DNA of 41,876 nucleotides from Gillisia sp. (GCA_024635675.1 JAGXIJ010000066.1:1-41876), one strand, 5' to 3'; positions 26,396 to 36,069 are shown, counted from the stretch's first letter. Notes: generated by a model from the sequence alone, not told the origin. Numbers and translations: made by a program.

Positions 26396-27901
26396 CTAAA
26401 GCTTCTGCATTAAAATTGCTGTAATAGTTTTAATGCCATCAATATAATTTCCTAAACGAATGTTCTCGTTTGGACTGTGTTGATTATTATCTGGATTCAC
26501 TGTTGGTACTGCAACAGCTGGAAGCCCTAAAGTAATCACAAAAGGTGAAATAGGAATTGAGCCACCCATGGTTCTTATTTGTATTGGGTCTTTGCTAAAC
26601 GCTTTGTTCATTCCTTTTCGTAACCATGCTCCTATTTCGGTATTAAAATCGGTACGAAAAGCGCCATACGATATTTCAGAATTAAATCGAGCAATCTTTT
26701 CGTGTGTCATACGTTCTTCTTCCGTTGGTTTTTCATCTACTAAATAATAACCTTGGTTAATGATATAGTCTTTCAACAATTTAACCATACGCTCTCCCTT
26801 AGTTTCGCTAACCAAACGTATATTCAATTCGGCAATAGCGGTTGCAGGAATAATTGTTCTTGTTTTATTACCAACCCAAGCTGACTCTAAACCCAAAATA
26901 CCTAATGCAGGATATTGAATTGCTTCCTGAAAATTATCACCAATATTATCGGTTGAAGCAATACCAAAGTCTTTTTTTATTTGATTTTCATCATCGGGTA
27001 CTTGTCTTAAAATTGCTTTTACCTCATCTGTTATCGTAATACCATCATACCACCCTGGAATAGCAACACGTCCATCTTCTTGCCACATGGTTGCTAATAA
27101 CTGAGATAATTTAACTGCAGGATTTGGTGCATAATTTCCATAATTACCGCTATGCAATGGTGTTCTTGGTCCAAATACTTCAAGAGAAATAGTAGCAATT
27201 CCACGTGCACCATAAGAAAGTGTTGGCTGATTTGATAGATGTCTTGGGCCATCAAAAATTACTAACATATCTGCACCCAATTCATTTTTATAATCTACAA
27301 CTGCTTTTGGTAATCTTGGTGAGCCTAATTCTTCTTCAAAATCCATGATTACTTTTAAATTATAATTCGGCTTAATGTTAAGGTCATTAATAATGTCCAT
27401 CGCTTTTAAAAACATCATATCTGGTCCTCGGGCATCGGATGCTGAACGAGAAAAAATACGCCAATCTGGATTAATATCACCATTTAGATTATTCCAATCA
27501 ATAATCTCCCAATTTCCAGTTTCATTTTTCTTTTTTAAAGCTGGGATATAAGGATTCGGCTGATTCCATTTTGTTGTGTCTACGGGTTGACCATCGACTT
27601 GGAGATATACCAAAACTGTTTTTTTAGCATTAGGGAAATTTCGTGTAGCTAGTAATAAAGGAACTGTTTCAGTTTTTAAACGCTGTGTTTTAAAACCTCG
27701 TTTTACGAAAGCTGTTTCACACCATTTTACATTGGGTTCTATTTCTTCAGGATTGTAAGCATCGTTTGGTAAGCTAAAAAATTCATGCAATTCAGTAAAT
27801 GAAGCTTTAGCATATTTAAGTGACAACTCATCAAGATTTTGAGAGCATAAATAATTAAATGGGAGCGTTAAAAGAATTAAAATAAGTGCTTTTCGTGTCA
27901 T
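26396..27901 (-). CDS. Exported M20-type metallopeptidase
   Basis: A 501-residue secreted peptidase (signal peptide ending FNYLCSQ). M20-fold landmarks are SRSASDARGP (bridging Asp), the catalytic Glu pair in DFEEELGSPR, the ligand Asp in IFDGPRH, a dimerisation domain, and the C-terminal His in NQHSPNENIRLG. The first metal-ligand site, normally HxD, reads LQVDGQPVD, so the expected His is Gln. This may be a real subfamily feature or a substitution affecting activity. A longer frame starts at 27964, but its first 21 residues come from REP-flank DNA, so the Met at 27901 is chosen. The gene sits between the two RAYT-type elements. Confidence 0.85.
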   Translation of the reverse strand: MTRKALILILLTLPFNYLCSQNLDELSLKYAKASFTELHEFFSLPNDAYNPEEIEPNVKWCETAFVKRGFKTQRLKTETVPLLLATRNFPNAKKTVLVYLQVDGQPVDTTKWNQPNPYIPALKKKNETGNWEIIDWNNLNGDINPDWRIFSRSASDARGPDMMFLKAMDIINDLNIKPNYNLKVIMDFEEELGSPRLPKAVVDYKNELGADMLVIFDGPRHLSNQPTLSYGARGIATISLEVFGPRTPLHSGNYGNYAPNPAVKLSQLLATMWQEDGRVAIPGWYDGITITDEVKAILRQVPDDENQIKKDFGIASTDNIGDNFQEAIQYPALGILGLESAWVGNKTRTIIPATAIAELNIRLVSETKGERMVKLLKDYIINQGYYLVDEKPTEEERMTHEKIARFNSEISYGAFRTDFNTEIGAWLRKGMNKAFSKDPIQIRTMGGSIPISPFVITLGLPAVAVPTVNPDNNQHSPNENIRLGNYIDGIKTITAILMQKL

Positions 27902-27946
27902 AATAATTAGTTTGTATAATCTATAAAAAATTCGATAGCAAAATTC

Positions 27947-28025
27947 GATAGCGCGGATTTGCAACTACAACGTCGATAGCGCGGATCGATAGCGCGGATT
28001 TGCAATCCGTTCCGTGCCTACAACG
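27947..28025 (+). repeat. REP cluster at the 3' side of the RAYT gene
   Basis: Three head-to-tail GATAGCGCGG units, at 27947, 27975 and 27988. The last has the full GGATTTGCAATCC palindrome followed by GTTCCGTGCC. The middle unit is truncated. Confidence 0.75.
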
Positions 28026-28053
28026 TGCCCCATAGCCGTTCTTACAACCACTA

Positions 28054-28608
28054 TCAAAACAAATCTAACAAAACAACTGCTAGATCATTCTCTAAATCTG
28101 CATAATTTCTTGCGGAACTAAAATAATAATCTTCTGGCAATGCAACAATTTTGTCTTTTACAGGATTATTGTGAATATAATTCACTTTTTGCTTTATAAA
28201 CCAATTGGTTTCCGCATTTTCTGCGTGATAACCATTTTGCCAAACTTTGTATTTTTGTTCTCTTTTTAGATGTTCACAGGATTTTTTAAAATAATCTAAC
28301 ATCCACTCGCGGCGACTTTCAGGTTCTTCAATAATTGTTTGAATGATTTTCTTGGATGTAAATTTTTTGAAATCTCTAATGATGTCCGACAAAACAAAGC
28401 CGTTTGTACCCTTGCAAAGCAAATGAATGTGACTAGACATAATACAATAAGCATATATTTCTAAACCTTTGTTTTGTTGGCAATGCCGCAATGCATTGAT
28501 GATGACCTGTTTTTGATTTAGTCTGGTAAAAACATCAATCCAACCTACTGTAGTGATAGTTATAAAAAAAGCTTCTTCAGTTGTTGTAGCTTTATATTTT
28601 GTTGACAT
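28054..28608 (-). CDS. REP-associated tyrosine transposase (RAYT, Y1_Tnp family)
   Basis: A 184-residue single-domain HUH/Y1 transposase related to IS200/IS605 TnpA. The metal-binding HUH motif is His60-Ile-His62 in MSSHIHLL. The catalytic tyrosine is Tyr144 in KVNYIHNNPV, with WQNGYHAE preceding it as usual. These proteins recognise and process REP hairpins as single-stranded DNA. REP elements lie immediately on both sides, and a shortened copy of the whole element is present at 26068-26242. The protein looks complete, so it could act on both. Confidence 0.93.
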   Translation of the reverse strand: MSTKYKATTTEEAFFITITTVGWIDVFTRLNQKQVIINALRHCQQNKGLEIYAYCIMSSHIHLLCKGTNGFVLSDIIRDFKKFTSKKIIQTIIEEPESRREWMLDYFKKSCEHLKREQKYKVWQNGYHAENAETNWFIKQKVNYIHNNPVKDKIVALPEDYYFSSARNYADLENDLAVVLLDLF

Positions 28609-28684
28609 AGCAATGCTTTTTATTTGAAGTTATAAAAAACTAACGCATAACTACAGTAGTTTTTGTATTTGCGTCACTTATGAG

Positions 28685-28760
28685 CCCGGAATGCAATTCC
28701 GCGCTATCATTGTGGGATGTATTTGCCTATCTGGCAAGGAATGCAATTCCTCGCCATCTG
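28685..28760 (-). repeat. REP pair at the 5' side of the RAYT gene
   Basis: Two inverted-orientation units, GGAATGCAATTCCGCGCTATC at 28688-28708 and GGAATGCAATTCC followed by TCGCCATC at 28738-28758. They mirror the GATAGCGCGG units on the other side of the gene. A fainter GGAATTACC-type unit follows at about 28773. Confidence 0.72.
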
Positions 28761-29009
28761 GACGCTATGGATGGAATTACCGGGCAACCTTACTCTGCAG
28801 AAGATTAACAGGCAATAGTTACTGGTACAGTTGCAAAAGTAACGCTAATTAGAAATTTATAAGTATTAGGGAAATTAGCTCATTTCCCAATTGCGGTTGG
28901 GGATGAGGTTTTGTCATTCCTCATTAAATATACTAACTTAGGCAGTAGTGTAATAAGACCGGAACACCATTAAAAGCTATTTTAGGTAATAAAAAAAAAG
29001 CATAAAACT
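28761..29009. other. Intergenic region with no gene seen
   Basis: About 250 bases between the REP pair and the thioesterase gene. No open reading frame with family features, no convincing promoter box and no hairpin of note was found. Confidence 0.45.
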
Positions 29010-29573
29010 ATGATCTATTACTGGTATACCATCTTAAAAATATTAGTGCTCAGGAACTTTCAAAGTTCGGTGAACTATGATGAGACCATTAGAAGAACCT
29101 ATAGAGTTGGTCTTATGGATTGTGATGGTTTGCGGGTGATGACTGCCTCGAAATACGCAGTATATATGGATTTTATTCGGTGGGAACTAATAGCCAGATC
29201 TCAACTTTTTAAAGCCATCGTAAAACGCGGCCTGGCGCCATCTTTAGGTTCTCAAAAGATAATCTATAGAAAACCTCTAAAAGTATGGAGCAAATTTGAA
29301 GTGGTTTTAGAAAGCGTGGGCTGGGATGAGAAATGGGTGTACTTTGTCCATAATTTCGAGCAAAATAAAGAGGTAAAAGCAGTAGGGATTGTTCGCGCTT
29401 TGGTTTGGAAGCGGGATATTCCAAGTGTGCTTTCAGAGATCATGAAGGAGATCGGGGCACCGTTATCCAAAACCCCTCCAGAATGGGTATCAGAGATGTT
29501 CAAGGAAGATAAGGAGATCATTAGAAGAAGTCAGCCGGAGTATAAAACCTCAAACCTGAAACCTCAAACCTAA
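29010..29573 (+). CDS. Thioesterase-family protein (THEM6-like hot-dog fold)
   Basis: A 187-residue protein with a hydrophobic N-terminus (YYWYTILKILVL) and a 4-hydroxybenzoyl-CoA-thioesterase-like hot-dog domain. The core GLMDCDGLRVMTASKYAVYMDFIRWEL is the signature of the THEM6/acyl-CoA thioesterase group, with MDCD and MDFIRWEL aligned to the catalytic helix. KPLKVWSKFEVVLESVGWDEKW forms the next strands. It may hydrolyse an acyl-CoA at the membrane, but the substrate is unknown. A 48-codon gene follows after 9 bases, probably in the same transcript. Confidence 0.82.
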   Translation: MIYYWYTILKILVLRNFQSSVNYDETIRRTYRVGLMDCDGLRVMTASKYAVYMDFIRWELIARSQLFKAIVKRGLAPSLGSQKIIYRKPLKVWSKFEVVLESVGWDEKWVYFVHNFEQNKEVKAVGIVRALVWKRDIPSVLSEIMKEIGAPLSKTPPEWVSEMFKEDKEIIRRSQPEYKTSNLKPQT

Positions 29574-29582
29574 TTAAGGAAA

Positions 29583-29729
29583 ATGAATAAACTTTTAATA
29601 CTTGGCATCATACTGCTCCTTGCAGGAATTGCCGCTTACTACTTTGTAGTCCCAGCAGCTCATGGATTTTGGATAGGCGCCCTTATGGGTTCTGGCGGTG
29701 TTCTTATAATTACCGGAGCAGCAAAATAG
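29583..29729 (+). CDS. 48-residue two-helix membrane peptide
   Basis: NKLLILGIILLLAGIAAYY and the following GFWIGALMGSGGVLIITG form two membrane spans with a short PAAH turn. It starts 9 bases after the thioesterase stop with an AAGGAAA-like ribosome site. The name and role are not recognised. The tight spacing suggests co-transcription with the thioesterase, and the two together may act at the membrane. Confidence 0.6.
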   Translation: MNKLLILGIILLLAGIAAYYFVVPAAHGFWIGALMGSGGVLIITGAAK

Positions 29730-29761
29730 TTTGCGTAAATTTTAAAATTGAAATTTTGGTT

Positions 29762-31027
29762 TTAAACCCCGGCAGCAATACTTTTCATGCTTGCTACAAA
29801 ATGATCTAATTCTACTGTGGTTGTGTAAACGTTAGGGGTGATCCTACAACCATTCACACCTGCATTGTCTATTCCTACGGTAAATACGCTATATTCTTCC
29901 AGTAAGATCTTTGCCAGTTCTGTAGCAGGGATCCCAATGACCCCAACATTAGCAATGGCACAACTTCGATGCACTTGAGTTGGAGTAAAGATTTTAATGC
30001 TTTCTACCTCCCGTAACTGCTCACTCCAATAGCGTTGCAGGTGCCGCAGGCGTTCTTCTTTTCGTTCAATCCCAATAAGTTCCAGATAATCCAGAGCATC
30101 TGCAATGGCAAGATGTGTATGTACAGGATGCGTCCCGGTATGGTTCAGGCGCAGGATATTATCCTGCTCAGTGATGCTTTCTGCAAACAATGGCCAGAGT
30201 TTAGAGATCTTATTTTTATTTATATATAACATGCCCACCCCTAATGGGGCAGCCACCCATTTATGTAGACTAGATCCATAATAATCGCAGTGGAGTTCCT
30301 CGATGTTCACATTAATGTGGCCTATACAATGTGCGCCATCTACCATCACTTCAACCCCATGCGTGTGCGCCATATCGCATATCTTGCACACCGGGAGAAT
30401 ATGCCCGGTAATGTTCACCATATGGCAAATCATAAGCAGTTTTGTTCTGGAGGTGATCTGGCTTTCGTACAGGGCAACCAGTTCCTCGTCGGAAATTGGG
30501 TCCTGCGGAATATCTACCAGTTTGTTCACCATCCCGGCACGTTTAGAAACCTGCTTAAACATGTTGAGCATTGCCCCATAATCCTGATGCGCCATAATGG
30601 CCTCATCTCCTTCCTGCCAAGGGTAGCCGGAAATTATAAGATCTAAAGATTCTGTGGTATTCCTGGTGAGTATTAACTCCGTCTCAGCGCAGCCCACGAA
30701 TTTCGCCAGTCTGGCATTGATACGTGCTTTGTTCTCTTCCTGTACCCCGCGCATATAAAAAGCCCCTTCTTTATTAACATGAGCTATATGTTCCAGGTAT
30801 TTTTTTAAAGTAGGTTGCGGGATGATATTATAATACCCATTTTCCAAATTTATATACTCCGGTTTTAAAATATAATCTTCCCGAATACGCAGCCAAAAGT
30901 CTCCTTCGTTATAAGAAGCACCAGCCGATTTTAAATGCCCCGTAGCGTTAAGCGTAAGTGGAAAAGATAAGCTTGTCACCGCCATTCCCGCCAGGCTTAT
31001 ATTTTTAATAAAATCACGTTTTTTCAT
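29762..31027 (-). CDS. Class V aminotransferase (isopenicillin N epimerase/cysteine desulfurase-like), exported
   Basis: A 421-residue PLP enzyme with an N-terminal export signal resembling a Tat peptide (KKRDFIKNISLAGMAV; only one Arg in the motif region). The PLP-binding residues are Asp230 in VDGAHCIG and the Schiff-base Lys256 in SSLHKWVAAPLG. TRNTTESLDLII near 121-132 binds phosphate. Family members act as epimerases, kynureninases or desulfurases; the exact reaction is not clear. It converges with the 48-residue gene (32 bases apart). Its upstream side borders the repeat at 31086-31257. Confidence 0.87.
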   Translation of the reverse strand: MKKRDFIKNISLAGMAVTSLSFPLTLNATGHLKSAGASYNEGDFWLRIREDYILKPEYINLENGYYNIIPQPTLKKYLEHIAHVNKEGAFYMRGVQEENKARINARLAKFVGCAETELILTRNTTESLDLIISGYPWQEGDEAIMAHQDYGAMLNMFKQVSKRAGMVNKLVDIPQDPISDEELVALYESQITSRTKLLMICHMVNITGHILPVCKICDMAHTHGVEVMVDGAHCIGHINVNIEELHCDYYGSSLHKWVAAPLGVGMLYINKNKISKLWPLFAESITEQDNILRLNHTGTHPVHTHLAIADALDYLELIGIERKEERLRHLQRYWSEQLREVESIKIFTPTQVHRSCAIANVGVIGIPATELAKILLEEYSVFTVGIDNAGVNGCRITPNVYTTTVELDHFVASMKSIAAGV

Positions 31028-31085
31028 AATAGTCTTTTACTAACTCTTTAAAAATAGCGGTTTCTTTTAGGATATTAAGGGATTA

Positions 31086-31257
31086 TTGACAATTATTCAG
31101 ATTTAGGTAAGGAATCCCGTTATATCTTTTAAAAAAAACTTAAGTATGAGATAGCATATTCTTTGTGGCCCTACCTTTTTAGAATTCAACTAAATCCTAA
31201 TATTTATCCCAAGCTTGTTTGGGATGAATGCAATTATTGTATTGATATAAATAACCC
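31086..31257 (+). repeat. Dispersed ~175-bp repeat, copy A (candidate structured RNA or small mobile element)
   Basis: It shares about 70 percent of its bases with 38691-38878. Shared blocks include TTGACAATTA at the start, GAGATAGCA or GAGACAGCA, CCCTACCTTTTT and AGAATTCAAC, and the end TGTATTGATATAA. Two hairpins are kept in both copies: ATCCCAA/TTGGGAT (31206-31225) and ATGCAA/TTGTAT (about 31227-31242). The differences preserve pairing. It sits 160 bases upstream of the MFS gene on the same strand. Confidence 0.65.
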
Positions 31258-31419
31258 TTTAACTACCCTTCTAGAGTTTTTGAATTTATGTAGATCAATA
31301 GGAAAACCGACTATTTCTTAACGAATCACTAACAACATGGCTCTTTCCAAGTCGAAAACCATTGCAAAGACCTATTTTTAGACCAGAATTATATTTAAAA
31401 GTCTAATCCTCGAAACTCA

Positions 31420-32685
31420 ATGAATCAAAAAAAAGCCCCATGGTACTTTCTCGTACTACTTATTTTGGCAGGAGAGTCTGTATTTATTCTTCCATTTGTT
31501 CTTTCACGAGTCTTTAGGCCTACAGTGCTGGAGTTGTTTGATCTGGACAATCTTCAGTTAGGAATATGTTTTTCTGTATATGGTATTGTAGCATTGTTAT
31601 CTTATCTCTTTGGAGGTCCTTTGGCCGATAAGTTTCCTCCAAGAAAATTAATTGCAACAGCATTGTGGATGACAGCTTTAGGAGGATTTGTCTATGCTAC
31701 ATTTCCTAGTTATACAGTATTAAAAATACTTTATGGGTATTGGGGTTTTACGACCATCTTTTTATTCTGGGCTCCAATGATCAAAGCTACTCGAGTCTGG
31801 GGTGGAGCTACTTCGCAAGGCAAGGCATTTGGGTTTTTGGACGGCGGCCGCGGATTAGTGGGGGCACTATTCGGAGCTTTGGGTGTAGTTATTTTTTCAC
31901 TATTTATAACTTCAAAAATTTCCGAAGGGACAGTTTCTGAAAGCAGGGCAGCCTTCGAGATGGTTATACTGGTTTGCTCAGGTATAGTTGTTCTTGTTGG
32001 GATATTTGTGTGGTTATTTATGAAATTGGATCCCAAAACAGAAAAAGAGATCATCTTAGAAAAAATAACGATAGCTCAAATTAAAGAGGTGTTACGATTG
32101 CCTTCCGTATGGCTGCTGATGATCATTATTCTATGTGCATATGTAGGCTACAAGATCACAGATGTGTTTTCGCTGTATGCCAAAGACGTAATGCACTATA
32201 ACCAAGTGCAATCGGCCCAGGTAGGTACTTTTTTGCTATTTATTCGTCCTGTCGTTGGAATCCTAATCGGGGTATTGGCAGATCGCACACGTCCTACTTT
32301 TTGGCTGGTAGTTAGTTTTGTGGTTTCTTTCTTCGGAGCATTATTATTTGCTACAGGTGTGATTTCAGATTCGGCGACCGTTTTGTTCTTTATTTCGATA
32401 TTAGTTGTGGCGACTGGAGTGTACGCTGCACGTTCTCTATACTTTGCGGTGATGGAGAGCGGACAGATCCCCTTGGTTCTTACAGGAACTGCAGTTGGCC
32501 TTATTTCCATCGTTGGCTATACGCCAGATATATTCGCTGGTCCTGCCATGGGATACCTTCTAGATAATTCGCCAGGTAAGGAAGGGCATCAACATGTGTT
32601 TTGGATGTTGGCTCTATTTTCTTTTATAGGTGGGATCGCAGCTTATTATTATTTCCTATTGTATCGAAAAAAGAAACCGGATTAA
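31420..32685 (+). CDS. Major facilitator superfamily transporter
   Basis: A 421-residue inner-membrane protein with about twelve hydrophobic helices. The MFS loop motif between helices 2 and 3 appears as GGPLADKFPPRK (about residues 66-77). A second-half equivalent is GVLADRTRPTFW. A central cytoplasmic segment (DPKTEKEIILEKITIAQIKE) separates the halves. The subfamily and substrate (organic anion, sugar phosphate or drug) cannot be chosen. It is a single gene with repeat copy A upstream. Confidence 0.88.
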   Translation: MNQKKAPWYFLVLLILAGESVFILPFVLSRVFRPTVLELFDLDNLQLGICFSVYGIVALLSYLFGGPLADKFPPRKLIATALWMTALGGFVYATFPSYTVLKILYGYWGFTTIFLFWAPMIKATRVWGGATSQGKAFGFLDGGRGLVGALFGALGVVIFSLFITSKISEGTVSESRAAFEMVILVCSGIVVLVGIFVWLFMKLDPKTEKEIILEKITIAQIKEVLRLPSVWLLMIIILCAYVGYKITDVFSLYAKDVMHYNQVQSAQVGTFLLFIRPVVGILIGVLADRTRPTFWLVVSFVVSFFGALLFATGVISDSATVLFFISILVVATGVYAARSLYFAVMESGQIPLVLTGTAVGLISIVGYTPDIFAGPAMGYLLDNSPGKEGHQHVFWMLALFSFIGGIAAYYYFLLYRKKKPD

Positions 32686-33351
32686 CAGTATTTTTTAAGT
32701 TTAGATGAAAGAATTTTAAATTGGATTCCCTCATATTTTTTATTTTATCATAATATAGTTTACCTGTTTCTTTTTTTACTGAATCTGCATCCAAAAGCAT
32801 CCCTCGTTAAGAGGTGAGAGTCCTTGTCTTTAAGATTTTTGCGGCTTTAAGCGTTAGTGGAAAAGTTAGCATTGTACTTTCCTGAAATAGGTTGACTAAA
32901 AAATAATCCATTTAGTACTTTAACTAATGAAAGAACAAAATCAACATTCTTCTTCATTCTTTAGCATGAGTCTTTTAAAGAGCGGCGAAAAAAAGCGAAA
33001 ACATGAATTAATCGTTAAAAGGAATGAAATATCAGATGAAATAAACAATTAAATGAAAAGGTTGAATATATATCGAGTTAATTTTCACATATTACATTTA
33101 ATGATAGTACGTTGGAAAACTTCAATTTCGATTTATACCGGTTTGGTTAAACCAAATCTTTGTAAAACAGCTTGTTTGGAAAGAATTCAAAAAAATGAAG
33201 ATTTCGTTAAATAAAGCCAAATTAGGTGCGAATGATTTTTAATCTCCTTCCTTCATACTATTGTTTAAATTATAAAATGAAAATCGGGGAATTTTAATTT
33301 ACCCTATTACCAATTAAGTTTTATTGGTTAAACTCTATACCTAAACAAATT
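32686..33351. other. Gene-poor interval, possible left edge of the cassette region
   Basis: 667 bases with no convincing gene. Two short open frames (32927-33052 and 33053-33214) lie in the same phase, separated by one stop, and show no family features. TTTGTAAA at 33159-33166, preceded by ACCAAATC, resembles the start of a gene cassette and is the near-inverse of TTTACAAC at 36647. See the cassette entries. Confidence 0.4.
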
Positions 33352-36069
33352 ATGCCCTTACCTCTCCAATTTGACCACGTTTTTCAACTTTTACCCACTG
33401 CCAGTGTACTCCTCCTTCTAGATGCCCCAAAATTCACTATTGTCGCAGTTAATGACGCCTATTTGGAAGCAGTTGGTTTCCCGAGGGAAGATCTGATTGG
33501 GAAAGGAATATTCGAGGCATTTCCTGAAAACCCGGACGATAAGCTATCGAATGGTGTTCAAAATTTGAAGAATTCTTTGGAGCAGGTAATCTCCAAAAAG
33601 GAATCAAATAAAATGATTCATCAAAAATATGACATTCCCATTCGCGGCACTTCAAAATTTAAGGTCAAATATGCAAACGTTCAGAATATTCCAATAAAGG
33701 ATGACGATAACAATATCACCCATATTTTGCACTCGATTGAAGATTTAACGAATAAGAAAAACCTAGAAATAACATTAGAAACTGAAAGACAACGTTTCAC
33801 TGATTTATACCTACAGGCTCCTTCCAGCATAGGAATTCTAAAGGGACCAAATCATATTTTTGAATTGGCTAACCCTCTATTTTTAAAGTTAATTGGGAAA
33901 AAGAATATTATAGGTAAAACAGTTAGGGAAGTATTGCCGGGAATGGAAAGCCAAGGAATTGTAGAAATTTTAGATAACGTCTTTAAAACTGGGGAAACCT
34001 TTTCGGTCAAAGAAATGCATTTGAAATTTGATAAATGGGATAATGGGGAAATTGTAGATATTTATCAGGATATGCTATTACAACCACATAAAGACCATGG
34101 TATAATAGACGGCATTAGTTTCTTTTTTATAGATGTCACTGAAAAAGTAGAATCCCGGAAAATAATAGAGGAAAGAGAAAAAAGCTTAAAGGAATCTCAG
34201 GAAGTGGCACATATGGGCAATTGGGAACTGAATTTTGCAACAGGGATTACAATTTGGTCTGATGAATTGTGCAGAATTTATGGACTTTCACCCTCAGAAA
34301 ATATTCAATCTTATGAGAATTGGTTGTCCTTTATCCATCCTGATGATTTAGAGGAAGTACTTGCTATTATAGATGAATCAGAAAAAACATTAAGTGAATC
34401 TGTTTTAAAACACCGTATTGTCTTAAGAGATGGGACCATTAAACATATGTACGGAAAAAGTAAATTTGCTTATGATAAAACAGGGGCGCTTGAAGGTATG
34501 TACGGTATTGCTATTGATGTAACGGTACCCACAAAAGCCGAAGAGAAGGAAAGATTTCAGTCCAATTTATTAAATATTGTTACTCAGGCAGCCATTTCAA
34601 TCAATGCATTTGGGATCATCAATTTTTGGAATAAGGCAGCAACAGAAATTTACGGCTGGACCGCCGAAGAAGCATTAGGCAAAAATGCTTATTCCCTGAT
34701 ATCTACAAAGCGCAAGGAAGGAGATACCATGGAGATTATGGAAGAGTTGGCCATGAATAATTCCTCTAATGAAAACGAATATGTGGTAAAACATAAGGAC
34801 GGGCATATATTTTCTGTTTTTGCTTGTCTTTCGCCAATTTATGATAAAAAGGGAAAGTTTGAAGGGGTTTTAGAAGTTTCATTGGATATTACCGGGAGAA
34901 TAAAAGAAGAAGAAAAACTCAGGGAAATAAATAAAGAACTTTCAGATTATAAGTATGCATTAGACGAATCATCTATTGTAGCAATTACAAATCAAAAAGG
35001 AACTATCCAGTATGTAAACGATAACTTCTGCAAAATCTCCCAGTTCAGTCCGGAAGAATTAATAGGGCAAGATCACCGCATGATCAATTCGGGATATTAT
35101 TCTAAAGAATATATCCGGAATATGTGGAAAACTATTTCGAGAGGCAAAATCTGGAAAGGAGAACTTAAAAACAAAGCAAAAGACGGGAGCATTTATTGGG
35201 TAGAAACAATCATTACTCCTTTTCTGGATAAAAGCGAAAAGCCATATCAATATGTTGTAATCCAATTTGATATCACAGAAAGAAAAAAAGCGGAAGGAAA
35301 TATTAAAAGGCAGAATGAGGAGCTTGTTATTCAATACCGGGAGAAAAAAAATAGGGCTGCAGAATTAAGCCTTTCCAATAAAGAACTCCTAAAAACAAAT
35401 ATAGAACTTGATCGTTTTGTTTATAGTGTCTCCCACGATTTACGTTCCCCGCTCACCTCCATTCTAGGCCTTATTTCCTTTATCGAAGAAGATAGCAGGG
35501 AACCAGACACTCTTGAACAAATTAAGATGATCCGGACCAGCATAAACCGTCTTGACGGATTCATTAAAAATATACTTAGTTACTCGCAGAATAACCGCAC
35601 CGGACTGGAAACAGTAAAAATCCCTATCAAGAAAGCCATCAATGAAATTATAGATTCGGTGCGCAATGTTAAAGAGGCGAAAGGAATTTCATTTCAAATA
35701 GATATTGATGAGGAAAAGCCATTTTATTCAGATTGGCAACGCTTTAATACAATCCTGGAAAATCTTATTTTCAATGCTATTAAATACCATACAAATGAGG
35801 TGTCTGGAAGGTACTTAAAACTAACCGGGACATCAGACCTCGATGAGTTAAATCTCAGTATTTCCGATAATGGAATGGGAATAGCGGCTGAATATCACGA
35901 TAAAATATTCGATATGTTTTATCGCCTGCCTGGCACAACTGCAGGCTCCGGTTTCGGCTTGTATATAGTAAAGGAAACGCTTGAAAAATTGCATGGAACC
36001 ATTGAGATTCAATCTGAAAAAGGAGTGGGAACTACTTTTATAATTACCCTAAAAAATTTAAAAGAATGA
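33352..36069 (+). CDS. Multi-PAS cytoplasmic sensor histidine kinase
   Basis: A 905-residue kinase without membrane helices. Five PAS-type sensor modules can be traced at about 8-135, 148-268, 280-395, 402-520 and 535-648, each ending in IDVT/LDIT/FDIT-like PAC motifs. A coiled segment (650-685) leads to HisKA with His695 in YSVSHDLRSPLTSI, then HATPase_c with NLIFNAIKYH, ISDNGMGI and GSGFGLYIVKETLE. There is no receiver domain, but a stand-alone receiver gene overlaps its end by 4 bases. The signals bound by the PAS domains are unknown. It lies at the left side of the cassette array and may itself be cassette-borne. Confidence 0.94.
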   Translation: MPLPLQFDHVFQLLPTASVLLLLDAPKFTIVAVNDAYLEAVGFPREDLIGKGIFEAFPENPDDKLSNGVQNLKNSLEQVISKKESNKMIHQKYDIPIRGTSKFKVKYANVQNIPIKDDDNNITHILHSIEDLTNKKNLEITLETERQRFTDLYLQAPSSIGILKGPNHIFELANPLFLKLIGKKNIIGKTVREVLPGMESQGIVEILDNVFKTGETFSVKEMHLKFDKWDNGEIVDIYQDMLLQPHKDHGIIDGISFFFIDVTEKVESRKIIEEREKSLKESQEVAHMGNWELNFATGITIWSDELCRIYGLSPSENIQSYENWLSFIHPDDLEEVLAIIDESEKTLSESVLKHRIVLRDGTIKHMYGKSKFAYDKTGALEGMYGIAIDVTVPTKAEEKERFQSNLLNIVTQAAISINAFGIINFWNKAATEIYGWTAEEALGKNAYSLISTKRKEGDTMEIMEELAMNNSSNENEYVVKHKDGHIFSVFACLSPIYDKKGKFEGVLEVSLDITGRIKEEEKLREINKELSDYKYALDESSIVAITNQKGTIQYVNDNFCKISQFSPEELIGQDHRMINSGYYSKEYIRNMWKTISRGKIWKGELKNKAKDGSIYWVETIITPFLDKSEKPYQYVVIQFDITERKKAEGNIKRQNEELVIQYREKKNRAAELSLSNKELLKTNIELDRFVYSVSHDLRSPLTSILGLISFIEEDSREPDTLEQIKMIRTSINRLDGFIKNILSYSQNNRTGLETVKIPIKKAINEIIDSVRNVKEAKGISFQIDIDEEKPFYSDWQRFNTILENLIFNAIKYHTNEVSGRYLKLTGTSDLDELNLSISDNGMGIAAEYHDKIFDMFYRLPGTTAGSGFGLYIVKETLEKLHGTIEIQSEKGVGTTFIITLKNLKE

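Noticed and set aside
25913-28790. A CRISPR array, because of repeated GATAGCGCGG units
   Set aside because: Units are irregularly spaced, appear in both orientations around a RAYT gene, and have no uniform spacers. They are REP elements.
32927-33214. Two consecutive short open frames in the same phase as a small gene
   Set aside because: No family features, a stop between them, and low complexity. They may be remnants but cannot be supported as a gene.
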